Assembly (NCBI RefSeq): GCF_031143425.1
Contig: NW_027150024.1
Coordinates: 86,001-150,000 of the forward strand
Length of the DNA stretch: 64,000 nt
Direction of reading: 5' to 3'
Source of the DNA: Pleurodeles waltl
Taxonomy: Eukaryota; Chordata; Amphibia; Caudata; Salamandridae
The translations under genes were made by a program, and so were the position numbers. Under the pieces are notes generated by a model, which worked only from the letters and a program-made list of their open reading frames with translations, was not told the origin of the DNA and did no database searches. Below, in pieces: positions 13,405-25,200 of this stretch (its first letter is position 1; each line of letters starts with the position of its first letter).

Positions 13405-13787
13405 GGTTTGCAAAGGATTCTGGGTAACAGAACCTGGTCAGAGCCCCGCAAGTCACCCCATCTTGGATTACCCTAGGTCTCTATTTTTAAAAAATGCACA
13501 GGTTTGGTAGGTTTCCCTAGGTGCCGGCTGAGCTAGAGGCCAAAATCTACAGGTAGGCACTTTGCAAAAAACACCTCTGTTTTCTTTCCAAAAATTTGAT
13601 GTGTCCACGTTGCGTTTTGGGGCATTTCCTGTCGCGGGCGCTAGGCCTACCCACACAAGTGAGGTATCATTTTTATCGGGAGACTTGGGGGGATGCTGGG
13701 TGGAAGGAAATTTGTGGCTCCTCTCAGATTCCAGAACTTTCTGTCACCGAAATGTGAGGAAAACCTGTTTTTTTTGCCACTTTTTGA
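13405..13787. repeat. Reference monomer (type A, monomer 36)
   Basis: Landmarks by offset within the monomer: CpG in ccccgcaag at 43; first ccctagg at 67; second cctagg (AvrII) at 112; gccggc (NaeI) at 119; type-diagnostic centre at about 156-210; CpG cluster at 204, 209, 229, 231 and 235; 8-bp palindrome taggccta (contains a StuI site) at 238; G-rich run at 278-301; T8 tract at 364-371. Type A is defined by cacctctg, then ctttccaaaaatttga, cacgttgcg, gggatgctggg and a T8 tract followed by gcc. Phases 3, 5, 7, 10, 13 and 17 of the higher-order unit are type A. Confidence 0.95.
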
Positions 13788-14170
13788 GGTTTGCAAAGGA
13801 TTCTGGGTAACAGAACCTGGTCTGAGCCCCGCAAGTCACCCCATCTTGGATTCCCCTAGGTCTCTAGTTTTCAAAAATGCACAGGTTTGGTAGGTTTCCC
13901 CAGGTGCCGGCTGAGCTAGAGGCAAAAATCTACAGGTAGGCACATGGCAAAAAACACCTCTGTTTTCTTTCAAAATATTTGATGTGTCCACGTTGCGTTT
14001 TGGGGCATTTCCTGTCACGGGCGCTAGGCCTACCCACACAAGTGAGATATCATTTTTATCGGGAGACTTGGGGGGACGCTGGGTGGAAGGAAATTTGTGG
14101 CTCCTCTCAGATTCCAGAACTTTCTGTCACCGAAATGAGAGGAAAACTTGTTTTTTTAGCCACTTTTTGA
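13788..14170. repeat. Type E monomer (exemplar, HOR phase 1)
   Basis: Type E has gaggcaaaaatc in place of gaggccaaaatc, cacatggc in place of cactttgc, a B-like centre, gtcacggg, gagatatc, gaaatgagagg, and caaatgattc at the start of the next monomer. It occurs once per higher-order unit and I use it as phase 1. An older form with cacaaggc is found only in the left part (monomers starting at 4980, 6512, 7660 and 11873). Confidence 0.92.
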
Positions 14171-14553
14171 GGTTTGCAAATGATTCTGGGTAACAGAACC
14201 TGGTCAGAGCCCCGCAAGTCACCCCATCTTGGATTCCCCTAGGTCTCTAGTTTTCAAAAATGCACGGGTATGGTAGGTTTCCCTAGGTGGCGGCTGAGCT
14301 AGAGGCCAAAATCTACAGGTAGGCACTTTGCAAAAAACACCTCTGTTTTCTTTCAAAATATTTGATGTGTCCACGTTGCGTTTTGGGGCATTTCCTGTCG
14401 CGGGCGCTAGGCCTACCCACACAAGTGAGGTATCATTTTTATCGTGAGACTTGGGGGGACGCTAGGTGGAAGGAAATTTGTGGCTCCTCTCAGAATCCAG
14501 AACTTTCTGTCACCGAAATGTGAGGAAAACTTGTTTTTTTAGCCACTTTTTGA

Positions 14554-14925
14554 GGTTTGCAAAGGATTCTCCTGGTCAGAGCCCCGCAAGTCACCCCATC
14601 TTGGATTCCCCTAGGTCTCTAGTTTTAAAAAATGCACAGGTTTGGTAGGTTTCCCTAGGTGCCGGCTGAGCTAGAGGCCAAAATCTACAGGTAGGCACTT
14701 TGCAAAAAACACCTCTGTTTTCTTTCCAAAAATTTGATGTGTCCACGTTGCGTTTTGGGGCATTTCCTGTTGCGGGCGCTAGGCCTACCCACACAAGTGA
14801 GGTATCATTTTTATCGGGAGACTTGGGGGGATGCTGGGTGGAAGGAAATTTGTGGCTCCTCTCAGATTCCCGAACTTTCTGTCACCGAAATGTGAGGAAA
14901 ACCTGTTTTTTTTGCCACTTTTTGA
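14554..14925. repeat. Monomer 39 with 11-bp deletion
   Basis: The join ggattct/cctgg at 14570/14571 lacks 11 bp found in every other monomer. The matching phase-3 monomers at 21056, 22971, 32553 and 42134 are intact, so the loss is private to this unit and more recent than its duplication. Confidence 0.93.
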
Positions 14926-15308
14926 GGTTTGCAAAGGATTCTGGGTAACAGAACCTGGTCAGAGCCCCGCAAGTCACACCATCTTGGATTCCCCTAGGTC
15001 TCTAGTTTTCAAAAATGCACAGGTTTGGTAGGTTTCCCTAGGTGCCGGCTGAGCTAGAGGCCAAAATGTACAGGCAGGCACTTTGCAAAAAACAGCTGTG
15101 TTTTCTGTCAAAAAATGGGATGTGTCCACGTTGTGTTTTGGGGCATTTCCTGTCGCGGGCGCTAGGCCTACCCACACAAGTGAGGTATCATTTTTATCGG
15201 GAAACTTAGGGGGACGCTGGGTGGATGGAAATTTGTGGCTCCTTTCAGATTCCAGAACTTTCTGTCACCGAAATGTGAGGAAAACTTGTTTTTATAGCCA
15301 CTTTTTGA
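14926..15308. repeat. Type C monomer (exemplar, HOR phase 4)
   Basis: Type C has cagctgtg, ctgtcaaaaaatggga, cacgttgtg (one CpG lost relative to type A), cctttcag and gtttttatagcc. Phases 4, 6, 11 and 14 are type C. Phase 6 differs: it has gtaaaaaac, a 3-prime end with gtgagtaaaac, and cctctcag. Phase 11 carries ctaagcc and, in most copies, a 3-bp insertion. Phase 14 has gtggaagg rather than gtggatgg. Confidence 0.9.
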
Positions 15309-16456
15309 GGTTTGCAAAGGATTCTGGGTAACAGAACCTGGTCAGAGCCCCGCAAGTCACCCCATCTTGGATTACACTAGGTCTCTAGTTTTAAAAAATG
15401 CACAGGTTTGGTAGGTTTCCGCAGGTGCCAGCTGAGCTAGAGGCCAAAATCTACAGGTAGGCACTTTGCAAAAAACACCTCTGTTTTCTTTCCAAAAATT
15501 TGATGTGTCCACGTTGCGTTTTGGGGCATTTCCTGTTGCGGGCGCTAGGCCTACCCACACAAGTGAGGTATCATTTTTATCGGGAGACTTGGGGGGATGC
15601 TGGGTGGAAGGAAATTTGTGGCTCCTCTCAGATTCCAGAACTTTCTGTCACCGAAATGTGAGGAAAACCTGTTTTTTTTGCCACTTTTTGAGGTTTGCAA
15701 AGGATTCTGGGTAACAGAACCTGGTCAGAGCCCCGCAAGTCACCCCATCTTGGAATCCCCTTGGTCTCTAGTTTTCAAAAATGCACAGGTTTGGTAGGTT
15801 TCCCTAGGTGCCGGCTGAGCTAGAGGCCAAAATGTACAGGCAGGCACTTTGTAAAAAACAGCTGTGTTTTCTGTCAAAAAATGGGATGTGTCCACGTTGT
15901 GTTTTGGGGCATTTCCTGTTGCGGGCGCTAGGCCTACCCACACAAGTGAGGTATCATTTTTATCGGGAGACTTGGGGGGACGCTGGGTGGAAGGAAATTT
16001 GTGGCTCCTCTCAGATTCCAGAACTTTCTGTCACCGAAATGTGAGTAAAACTTGTTTTTTTAGCCACTTTTTGAGGTTTGCAAAATATTCTGGGTAACAG
16101 AACCTGGTCAGAGCCCCGCAAGTCACCCCATCTTGGATTCCCCTAGGTCTCTAGTTTTAAAAAATGCACAGGTTTGGTAGGTTTCCCTAGGTGCCGGCTG
16201 AGCTAGAGGCCAAAATCTACAGGTAGGCACTTTGCAAAAAACACCTCTGTTTTCTTTCCAAAAATTTGATGTGTCCACGTTGCGTTTTGGGGCATTTCCT
16301 GTTGCGGGCGCTAGGCCTACCCACACAAGTGAGGAATCATTTTTATCGGGAGACTTGGGGGGATGCTGGGAGGAAGGGAATTTGTGGCTCCTCTCAGATT
16401 CCAGAACTTTCTGTCACCGAAATGTGAGGAAAACCTGTTTTTTTGCCACTTTTTGA

Positions 16457-16840
16457 GGTTTGCAAAGGATTCTGGGTAACAGAACCTGGTCAGAGCCCCG
16501 CAAGTCACCCCATCTTGGATTCCCCTAGGTCTCTAGTTTTCAAAAATGCACAGGTTTGGTAGGTTTCCCTAGGTGCCGGCTGAGCTAGAGGCCAAAATGT
16601 ACAGGCAGGCACTTTTACAAAAAACAGCAGTGTTTTCTGTCAAAAAATGGGATGTGTCCATGTTGTGTTTTGGAGCATTTCCTGTCGCGGGCGCTGGGCC
16701 TACCCACACAAGTGAGGTATCATTTTTATCGGGAGAATTAGGGGGACGCTGGGTGGATGGAAATTTGTGGCTCCTTTCAGATTCCAGAACTTTCTGTCAC
16801 CGAAATGTGAGGAAAACTGTTTTTTATAGCCACTTTTTGA
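16457..16840. repeat. Type D monomer (exemplar, HOR phase 8)
   Basis: Type D is a 384-bp derivative of type C. It has cttttacaaaaaacagc, ccatgttgtg (both CpGs of the cacgttgcg block lost) and ggagcattt. Phase 8 has cagcagtg; phase 15 has cagctgtg, ggattttat and usually gccgcggg. Type D occurs only from 16.4 kb rightwards, so it marks the higher-order core and is missing from the left 16 kb. Confidence 0.9.
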
Positions 16841-17223
16841 GGTTTGCAAAGGATTCTGGGTAACAGAACCTGGTCAGAGCCCCGCAAGTCACCCCATCTT
16901 AGATTACCGTAGGTCTCTAGTTTTAAAAAATGCACAGGTTTGGTAGGTTTCCGCAGGTGCCGGCTGAGCTAGAGGCCAAAATCTACAGGTAGGCACTTTG
17001 CAAAAAACACCTTTGTTTTCTTTCAAAATATTTGATGTGTCCACGTTGCGTTTTGGGGCATTTCCTGTCGCGGGCGCTAGACCTACCCACACAAGTGAGG
17101 TATCATTTTTATCGGGAGACTTGGGGGGACGCTGGGTGGAAGGAAATTTGTGGCTCCTCTCAGAATCCAGAACTTTCTGTCACCGAAATGTGAGGAAAAC
17201 TTGTTTTTTTAGCCACTTTTTGA
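16841..17223. repeat. Type B monomer (exemplar, HOR phase 9)
   Basis: Type B has ctttcaaaatatttga in the centre, gggacgctggg, cagaatcc and a T7 tract followed by agcc. Phases 2, 9, 12 and 16 are type B, and each carries its own marks. Phase 2 has tatcgtgag and gctaggtgg. Phases 9 and 12 have gctagacc, which destroys the StuI palindrome. Phase 12 also has ctaccgg. Phase 16 has gttgcggg and, in most copies, aaggacatttg. Confidence 0.9.
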
Positions 17224-20200
17224 GGTTTGCAAAGGATTCTGGGTAACAGAACCTGGTCAGAGCCCCTCAAGTCACCCCATCCTGGATTCCCCTTGGTCTC
17301 TAGTTTTCAAAAATGCACAGGTTTGGTAGGTTTCCCTAGGTGCCGGCTGAGCTAGAGGCCAAAATCTACAGGTAGGCACTTTGCAAAAAACACCTCTGTT
17401 TTCTTTCCAAAAATTTGATGTGTCCACGTTGCGTTTTGGGGCATTTCCTGTTGCGGGCGCTAGGCCTACCCACACAAGTGAGGTATCATTTTTATCGGGA
17501 GACTTGGGGGGATGCTGGGGGCAAGGAAATTTGTGGCTCCTCTCAGATTCCAGAACTTTCTGTCACCGAAATGTGAGGAAAACCTGTTTTTTTTGCCACT
17601 TTTTGAGGTTTGCAAAGGATTCTGGGTAACAGAACCTGGTCAGAGCCCCGCAAGTCACCCCATCTTGGATTCCCCTAGGTCTCTAGTTGTAAAAAATGCA
17701 CAGGTTTGGTAAGTTTCCCTAGGTGCCGGCTGAGCTAGAGGCCAAAATGTACAGGCAGGCACTTTGCAAAAAACAGCTGTGTTTTCTGTCAAAAAATGGG
17801 ATGTGTCCACGTTGTGTTTTGGGGCATTTACTGTCGCGGGCGCTAAGCCTACCCACACAAGTGAGGTATCATTTTTATCGGGAGACTTAGGGGGACGCTG
17901 GGTGGATGGAAATTTGTGGCTCCTTTCAGATTCCAGAACTTTCTGTCACCGAAATGTGAGGAAACTTACTTGTTTTTATAGCCACTTTTTGAGGTTTGCA
18001 AAGGATTCTGGGTAACAGAACCTGGTCAGAGCCCCGCAAGTCACCCCATCTTGGATTACCCTAGGTCTCTAGTTTTAAAAAATGCACAGGTTTGGTAGGT
18101 TTCCGCAGGTGCCGGCTGAGCTAGAGGCCAAAATCTACCGGTAGGCACTTTGCAAAAAACACCTCTGTTTTCTTTCAAAATATTTGATGTGTCCACGTTG
18201 CGTTTTGGGGCATTTCCTGTCGCGGGCGCTAGACCTACCCACACAAGTGAGGTATCATTTTTATCGGGAGACTTGGGGGGACACTGGGTGGAAGGAAATT
18301 TGTGGCTCCTCTCAGAACCCAGAACTTTCTGTCACCGAAATGTGAGGAAAACTTGTTTTTTTAGCCACTTTTTGAGGTTTGCAAAGGATTCTGGGTAACA
18401 GAACCTGGTCAGAGCCCCGAAGTCACCCCATCTTGGATTACCCTAGGTCTCTAGTTTTCAAAAATGCACAGGTTTGGTAGGTTTCCCTCGGTGCCGGCTG
18501 AGCTAGAGGCCAAAATCTACAGGTAGGCACTTTGCAAAAAACACCTCTGTTTTCTTTCCAAAAATTTGATGTGTCCACGTTGCGTTTTGGGGCATTTCCT
18601 GTCGCGGGCGCTAGGCCTACCCACACAAGTGAGGTATCATTTTTATCGGGAGACTTGGGGGGATGCTGGGTGGAAGGAAATTTGTGGCTCCTCTCAGATT
18701 CCAGAACTTTCTGTCACCGATATGTGAGGAAAACCTGTTTTTTTTGCCACTTTTTGAGGTTTGCAAAGGATTCTGGGTAACAGAACCTGGTCAGAGCCCC
18801 GCAAGTCACCCCATCTTGGATTCCCCTTGGTCTCTAGTTTTCAGAAATGCACAGGTTTGGTAGGTTTCCCTAGGTGCCGGCTGAGCTAGAGGCCAAAATG
18901 TACAGGCAGGCACTTTGCAAAAAACAGCTGTGTTTTCTGTCAAAAAATGGGATGTGTCCACGTTGTGTTTTGGGGCATTTCCTGTCGCGGGCGCTAGGCC
19001 TACCCACACAAGTGAGGTATCATTTTTATCGGGAGACTTGGGGGGACGCTGGGTGGAAGGAAATTTGTGGCTCCTTTCAGATTCCAGAACTTTCTGTCAC
19101 CGAAATGTGAGGAAAACTTGTTTTTATAGCCACTTTTTGAGGTTTGCAAAGGATTCTGGGTAACAGAACCTGGTCAGAGCCCCGCAAGTCACCCCATCTT
19201 GGATTCCCCTTGGTCTCTAGTTTTCAGAAATGCACAGGTTTGGTAGGTTTCCCTAGGTGCCGGCTGAGCTAGAGGCCAAAATGTACAGGCAGGCACTTTT
19301 ACAAAAAACAGCTGTGTTTTCTGTCAAAAAATGGGATGTGTCCATGTTGTGTTTTGGAGCATTTCCTGCCGCGGGCGCTAGGCCTACCCACACAAGTGAG
19401 GTATCATTTTTATCGGGAGACTTAGGGGGACGCTGGGTGGATGGAAATTTGTGGCTCCTTTCAGATTCCAGAACTTTCTGTCACCGAAATGTGAGGAAAA
19501 CTGGATTTTATAGCCACTTTTTGAGGTTTGCAAAGGATTCTGGGTAACAGAACCTGGTCAGAGCCCCGCAAGTCACCCCATCTTAGATTACCCTAGGTCT
19601 CTAGTTTTAAAAAATGCACAGGTTTGGTAGGTTTCCGCAGGTGCCGGCTGAGCTAGAGGCCAAAATCTACAGGTAGGCACTTTGCAAAAAACACCTTTGT
19701 TTTCTTTCAAAATATTTGATGTGTCCACGTTGCGTTTTGGGGCATTTCCTGTTGCGGGCGCTAGGCCTACCCACACAAGTGAGGTATCATTTTTATCGGG
19801 AGACTTGGGGGGACGCTGGGTGGAAGGACATTTGTGGCTCCTCTCAGAATCCAGAACTTTCTGTCACCGAAATGTGAGGAAAACTTGTTTTTTTAGCCAC
19901 TTTTTGAGGTTTGCAAAGGATTCTGGGTAACAGAACCTGGTCAGAGCCCCGCAAGACACCCCATCTTGGATTACCCTAGGTCTCTATTTTTCAAAAATGC
20001 ACAGGTTTGGTAGGTTTCCCTAGGTGCCGGCTGAGCTAGAGGCCAAAATCTACAGGTAGGCACTTTGCAAAAAACACCTCTGTTTTCTTTCCAAAAATTT
20101 GATGTGTCCACGTTGTGTTTTGGGGCATTTCCTGTCGCGGGCGCTAGGCCTACCCACACAAGTGAGGTATCATTTTTATCGGGAGACTTGGGGGGATGCT

Positions 20201-20289
20201 GGGTGGAAGGAAATTTGTGGCTCCTCTCAGATTCCAGAACTTTCTGTCACCGAAATGTGAGGAAAACCTGTTTTTTTGCCACTTTTTGA

Positions 20290-22204
20290 GGTTTGCAAAG
20301 GATTCTGGGTAACAGAACCTGGTCTGAGCCCCGCAAGTCACCCCATCTTGGATTCCCCTAGGTCTCTAGTTTTAAAAAATGCACAGGTTTGGTAGGTTTC
20401 CCCAGGTGCCCGCTGAGCTAGAGGCAAAAATCTACAGGTAGGCACATGGCAAAAAACACCTCTGTTTTCTTTCAAAATATTTGATGTGTCCACGTTGCGT
20501 TTTGGGGCATTTCCTGTCACGGGCGCTAGGCCTACCCACACAAGTGAGATATCATTTTTATCGGGAGACTTGGGGGGACGCTGGGTGGAAGGAAATTTGT
20601 GGCTCCTCTCAGATTCCAGAACTTTCTGTCACCGAAATGAGAGGAAAACTTGTTTTTTTAGCCACTTTTTGAGGTTTGCAAATGATTCTGGGTAACAGAA
20701 CCTGGTCAGAGCCCCGCAAGTCACCCCATCTTGGATTCCCCTAGGTCTCTAGTTTTCAAAAATGCACAGGTATGGTAGGTTTCCCTAGGTGGCGGCTGAG
20801 CTAGAGGCCAAAATCTACAGGTAGGCACTTTGCAAAAAACACCTCTGTTTTCTTTCAAAATATTTGATGTGTCCACGTTGCGTTTTGGGGCATTTCCTGT
20901 CGCGGGCGCTAGGCCTACCCACACAAGTGAGGTATCATTTTTATCGTGAGACTTGGGGGGACGCTAGGTGGAAGGAAATTTGTGGCTCCTCTCAGAATCC
21001 AGAACTTTCTGTCACCGAAATGTGAGGAAAACTTGTTTTTTTAGCCACTTTTTGAGGTTTGCAAAGGATTCTGGGTAACAGAACCTGGTCAGATCCCCGC
21101 AAGTCACCCCATCTTGGATTCCCCTAGGTCTCTAGTTTTAAAAAATGCACAGGTTTGGTAGGTTTCCCTAGGTGCCGGCTGAGCTAGAGGCCAAAATCTA
21201 CAGGTAGGCACTTTGCAAAAAACACCTCTGTTTTCTTTCCAAAAATTTGATGTGTCCACGTTGCGTTTTGGGGCATTTCCTGTTGCGGGCGCTAGGCCTA
21301 CCCACACAAGTGAGGTATCATTTTTATCGGGAGACTTGGGGGGATGCTGGGTGGAAGGAAATTTGTGGCTCCTCTCAGATTCCCGAACTTTCTGTCACCG
21401 AAATGTGAGGAAAACCTGTTTTTTTTGCCACTTTTTGAGGTTTGCAAAGGATTCTGGGTAACAGAACCTGGTCAGAGCCCCGCAAGTCACCCCATCTTGG
21501 ATTCCCCTAGGTCTCTAGTTTTCAAAAATGCACAGGTTTGGTAGGTTTCCCTAGGTGCCGGCTGAGCTAGAGGCCAAAATGTACAGGTAGGCACTTTGCA
21601 AAAAACACCTCTGTTTTCTTTCAAAATATTTGATGTGTCCACGTTGCGTTTTGGGGCATTTCCTGTCGCGGGCGCTAGACCTACCCACACAAGTGAGGTA
21701 TCATTTTTATCGGGAGACTTGGGGGGACGCTGGGTGGAAGGACATTTGTGGCTCCTCTCAGAATCCAGAACTTTCTGTCACCGAAATTTGAGGAAAACTT
21801 GTTTTTTTAGCCACTTTTTGAGGTTTGCAAAGGATTCTGGGTAACAGAACCTGGTCAGAGCCCCGCAAGTCACCCCATCTTGGATTACCCTAGGTCTCTA
21901 TTTTTAAAAAATGCACAGGTTTGGTAGGTTTCCCTAGGTGCCGGCTGAGCTAGAGGCCAAAATCTACAGGTAGGCACTTTGCAAAAAACACCTCTGTTTT
22001 CTTTCCAAAAATTTGATGTGTCCACGTTGCGTTTTGGGGCATTTCCTGTCGCGGGCGCTAGGCCTACCCACACAAGTGAGGTATCATTTTTATCGGGAGA
22101 CTTGGGGGGATGCTGGGTGGAAGGAAATTTGTGGCTCCTCTCAGATTCCAGAACTTTCTGTCACCGAAATGTGAGGAAAACCTGTTTTTTTTGCCACTTT
22201 TTGA
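20290..22204. repeat. 5-mer HOR unit: phases 1, 2, 3, 4/16 hybrid, 17
   Basis: Monomers 54-58 follow the normal order through phase 3. Monomer 57 (21439-21821) then starts as phase 4 (gattcccctagg, gtacagg) and continues as the B monomer found at 13022 (taggcac, cacctctg, aaggacatttg, gaaatttgagg). The switch lies within 21582-21587. Monomer 58 matches A36. The net effect is loss of 12 monomers. Confidence 0.87.
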
Positions 22205-25200
22205 GGTTTGCAAAGGATTCTGGGTAACAGAACCTGGTCTGAGCCCCGCAAGTCACCCCATCTTGGATTCCCCTAGGTCTCTAGTTTTCAAAAATGCACA
22301 GGTTTGGTAGGTTTCCCCAGGTGCCGGCTGAGCTAGAGGCAAAAATCTACAGGTAGGCACATGTCAAAAAACACCTCTGTTTTCTTTCAAAATATTTGAT
22401 GTGTCCACGTTGCGTTTTGGGGCATTTCCTGTCACGGGCGCTAGGCCTACCCACACAAGTGAGATATCATTTTTATCGGGAGACTTGGGGGGACGCTGGG
22501 TGGAAGGAAATTTGTGGCTCCTCTCAGATTCCAGAACTTTCTGTCACCGAAATGAGAGGAAAACTTGTTTTTTTAGCCACTTTTTGAGGTTTGCAAATGA
22601 TTCTGGGTAACAGAACCTGGTCAGAGCCCCGCAAGTCACCCCATCTTGGATTCCCCTAGGTCTCTAGTTTTCAAAAATGCACAGGTATGGTAGGTTTCCC
22701 TAGGTGGCGGCTGAGCTAGAGGCCAAAATCTACAGGTAGGCACTTTGCAAAAAACACCTCTGTTTTCTTTCAAAATATTTGATGTGTCCACGTTGCGTTT
22801 TGGGGCATTTCCTGTCGCGGGCGCTAGGCCTACCCACACAAGTGAGGTATCATTTTTATCGTGAGACTTGGGGGGACGCTAGGTGGAAGGAAATTTGTGG
22901 CTCCTCTCAGAATCCAGAACTTTCTGTCACCGAAATGTGAGGAAAACTTGTTTTTTTAGCCACTTTTTGAGGTTTGCAAAGGATTCTGGGTAACAGAACC
23001 TGGTCAGAGCCCCGCAAGTCACCCCATCTTGGATTCCCCTAGGTCTCTAGTTTTAAAAAATGCACAGGTTTGGTAGGTTTCCCTAGGTGCCGGCTGAGCT
23101 AGAGGCCAAAATCTACAGGTAGGCACTTTGCAAAAAACACCTCTGTTTTCTTTCCAAAAATTTGATGTGTCCACGTTGCGTTTTGGGGCATTTCCTGTTG
23201 CGGGCGCTAGGCCTACCCACACAAGTGAGGTATCATTTTTATCGGGAGACTTGGGGGGATGCTGGGTGGAAGGAAATTTGTGGCTCCTCTCAGATTCCCG
23301 AACTTTCTGTCACCGAAATGTGAGGAAAACCTGTTTTTTTTGCCACTTTTTGAGGTTTGCAAAGGATTCTGGGTAACAGAACCTGGTCAGAGCCCCGCAA
23401 GTCACCCCATCTTGGATTCCCCTAGGTCTCTAGTTTTCAAAAATGCACAGGTTTGGTAGGTTTCCCTAGGTGCCGGCTGAGCTAGAGGCCAAAATGTACA
23501 GGCAGGCACTTTGCAAAAAACAGCTGTGTTTTCTGTCAAAAAATGGGATGTGTCCACGTTGTGTTTTGGGGCATTTCCTGTCGCGGGCGCTAGGCCTACC
23601 CACACAAGTGAGGTATCATTTTTATCGGGAAACTTAGGGGGACGCTGGGTGGATGGAAATTTGTGGCTCCTTTCAGATTCCAGAACTTTCTGTCACCGAA
23701 ATGTGAGGAAAACTTGTTTTTATAGCCACTTTTTGAGGTTTGCAAAGGATTCTGGGTAACAGAACCTGGTCAGAGCCCCGCAAGTCACCCCATCTTGGAT
23801 TACACTAGGTCTCTAGTTTTAAAAAATGCACAGGTTTGGTAGGTTTCCGCAGGTGCCAGCTGAGCTAGAGGCCAAAATCTACAGGTAGGCACTTTGCAAA
23901 AAACACCTCTGTTTTCTTTCCAAAAATTTGATGTGTCCACGTTGCGTTTTGGGGCATTTCCTGTTGCGGGCGCTAGGCCTACCCACACAAGTGAGGTATC
24001 ATTTTTATCGGGAGACTTGGGGGGATGCTGGGTGGAAGGAAATTTGTGGCTCCTCTCAGATTCCAGAACTTTCTGTCACCGAAATGTGAGGAAAACCTGT
24101 TTTTTTTGCCACTTTTTGAGGTTTGCAAAGGATTCTGGGTAACAGAACCTGGTCAGAGCCCCGCAAGTCACCCCATCTTGGAATCCCCTTGGTCTCTAGT
24201 TTTCAAAAATGCACAGGTTTGGTAGGTTTCCCTAGGTGCCGGCTGAGCTAGAGGCCAAAATGTACAGGCAGGCACTTTGTAAAAAACAGCTGTGTTTTCT
24301 GTCAAAAAATGGGATGTGTCCACGTTGTGTTTTGGGGCATTTCCTGTTGCGGGCGCTAGGCCTACCCACACAAGTGAGGTATCATTTTTATCGGGAGACT
24401 TGGGGGGACGCTGGGTGGAAGGAAATTTGTGGCTCCTCTCAGATTCCAGAACTTTCTGTCACCGAAATGTGAGTAAAACTTGTTTTTTTAGCCACTTTTT
24501 GAGGTTTGCAAAATATTCTGGGTAACAGAACCTGGTCAGAGCCCCGCAAGTCACCCCATCTTGGATTCCCCTAGGTCTCTAGTTTTAAAAAATGCACAGG
24601 TTTGGTAGGTTTCCCTAGGTGCCGGCTGAGCTAGAGGCCAAAATCTACAGGTAGGCACTTTGCAAAAAACACCTCTGTTTTCTTTCCAAAAATTTGATGT
24701 GTCCACGTTGCGTTTTGGGGCATTTCCTGTTGCGGGCGCTAGGCCTACCCACACAAGTGAGGAATCATTTTTATCGGGAGACTTGGGGGGATGCTGGGAG
24801 GAAGGGAATTTGTGGCTCCTCTCAGATTCCAGAACTTTCTGTCACCGAAATGTGAGGAAAACCTGTTTTTTTTGCCACTTTTTGAGGTTTGCAAAGGATT
24901 CTGGGTAACAGAACCTGGTCAGAGCCCCGCAAGTCACCCCATCTTGGATTCCCCTAGGTCTCTAGTTTTCAAAAATGCACAGGTTTGGTAGGTTTCCCTA
25001 GGTGCCGGCTGAGCTAGAGGCCAAAATGTACAGGCAGGCACTTTTACAAAAAACAGCAGTGTTTTCTGTCAAAAAATGGGATGTGTCCATGTTGTGTTTT
25101 GGAGCATTTCCTGTCGCGGGCGCTGGGCCTACCCACACAAGTGAGGTATCATTTTTATCGGGAGACTTAGGGGGACGCTGGGTGGATGGAAATTTGTGGC

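Larger units (their letters stand above)
11873..13787. repeat. Monomers 32-36: E-A-C''-B-A, left flank of the HOR core
   Basis: The E is the last of the cacaaggc form. B35 and A36 resemble phases 16 and 17 (B with aaggacatttg, A with ctatttttaaa), so the HOR is entered in phase. A36 and A58 (21822) share the same marks. Confidence 0.82.
13788..20289. repeat. HOR unit 1: complete 17-mer (phases 1-17)
   Basis: Monomers 37-53 read E-B-A-C-A-C-A-D-B-A-C-B-A-C-D-B-A. This is the only complete unit without a monomer gain, loss or phase switch and is taken as the reference order. Phase 3 (14554-14925) is 372 bp because 11 bp between ggattct and cctgg are missing. Phase 11 (17607-17992) has the 3-bp insertion gaaacttacttg. 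Phase 13 has a 1-bp deletion, ccccgaagtc. Confidence 0.93.

Noticed and set aside
13405..13787. Monomer as an internal dimer of two 190-bp halves
   Set aside because: Only short similarities such as ggtttccctagg against gcatttcctg are visible between the halves. They are too weak to call without an alignment.
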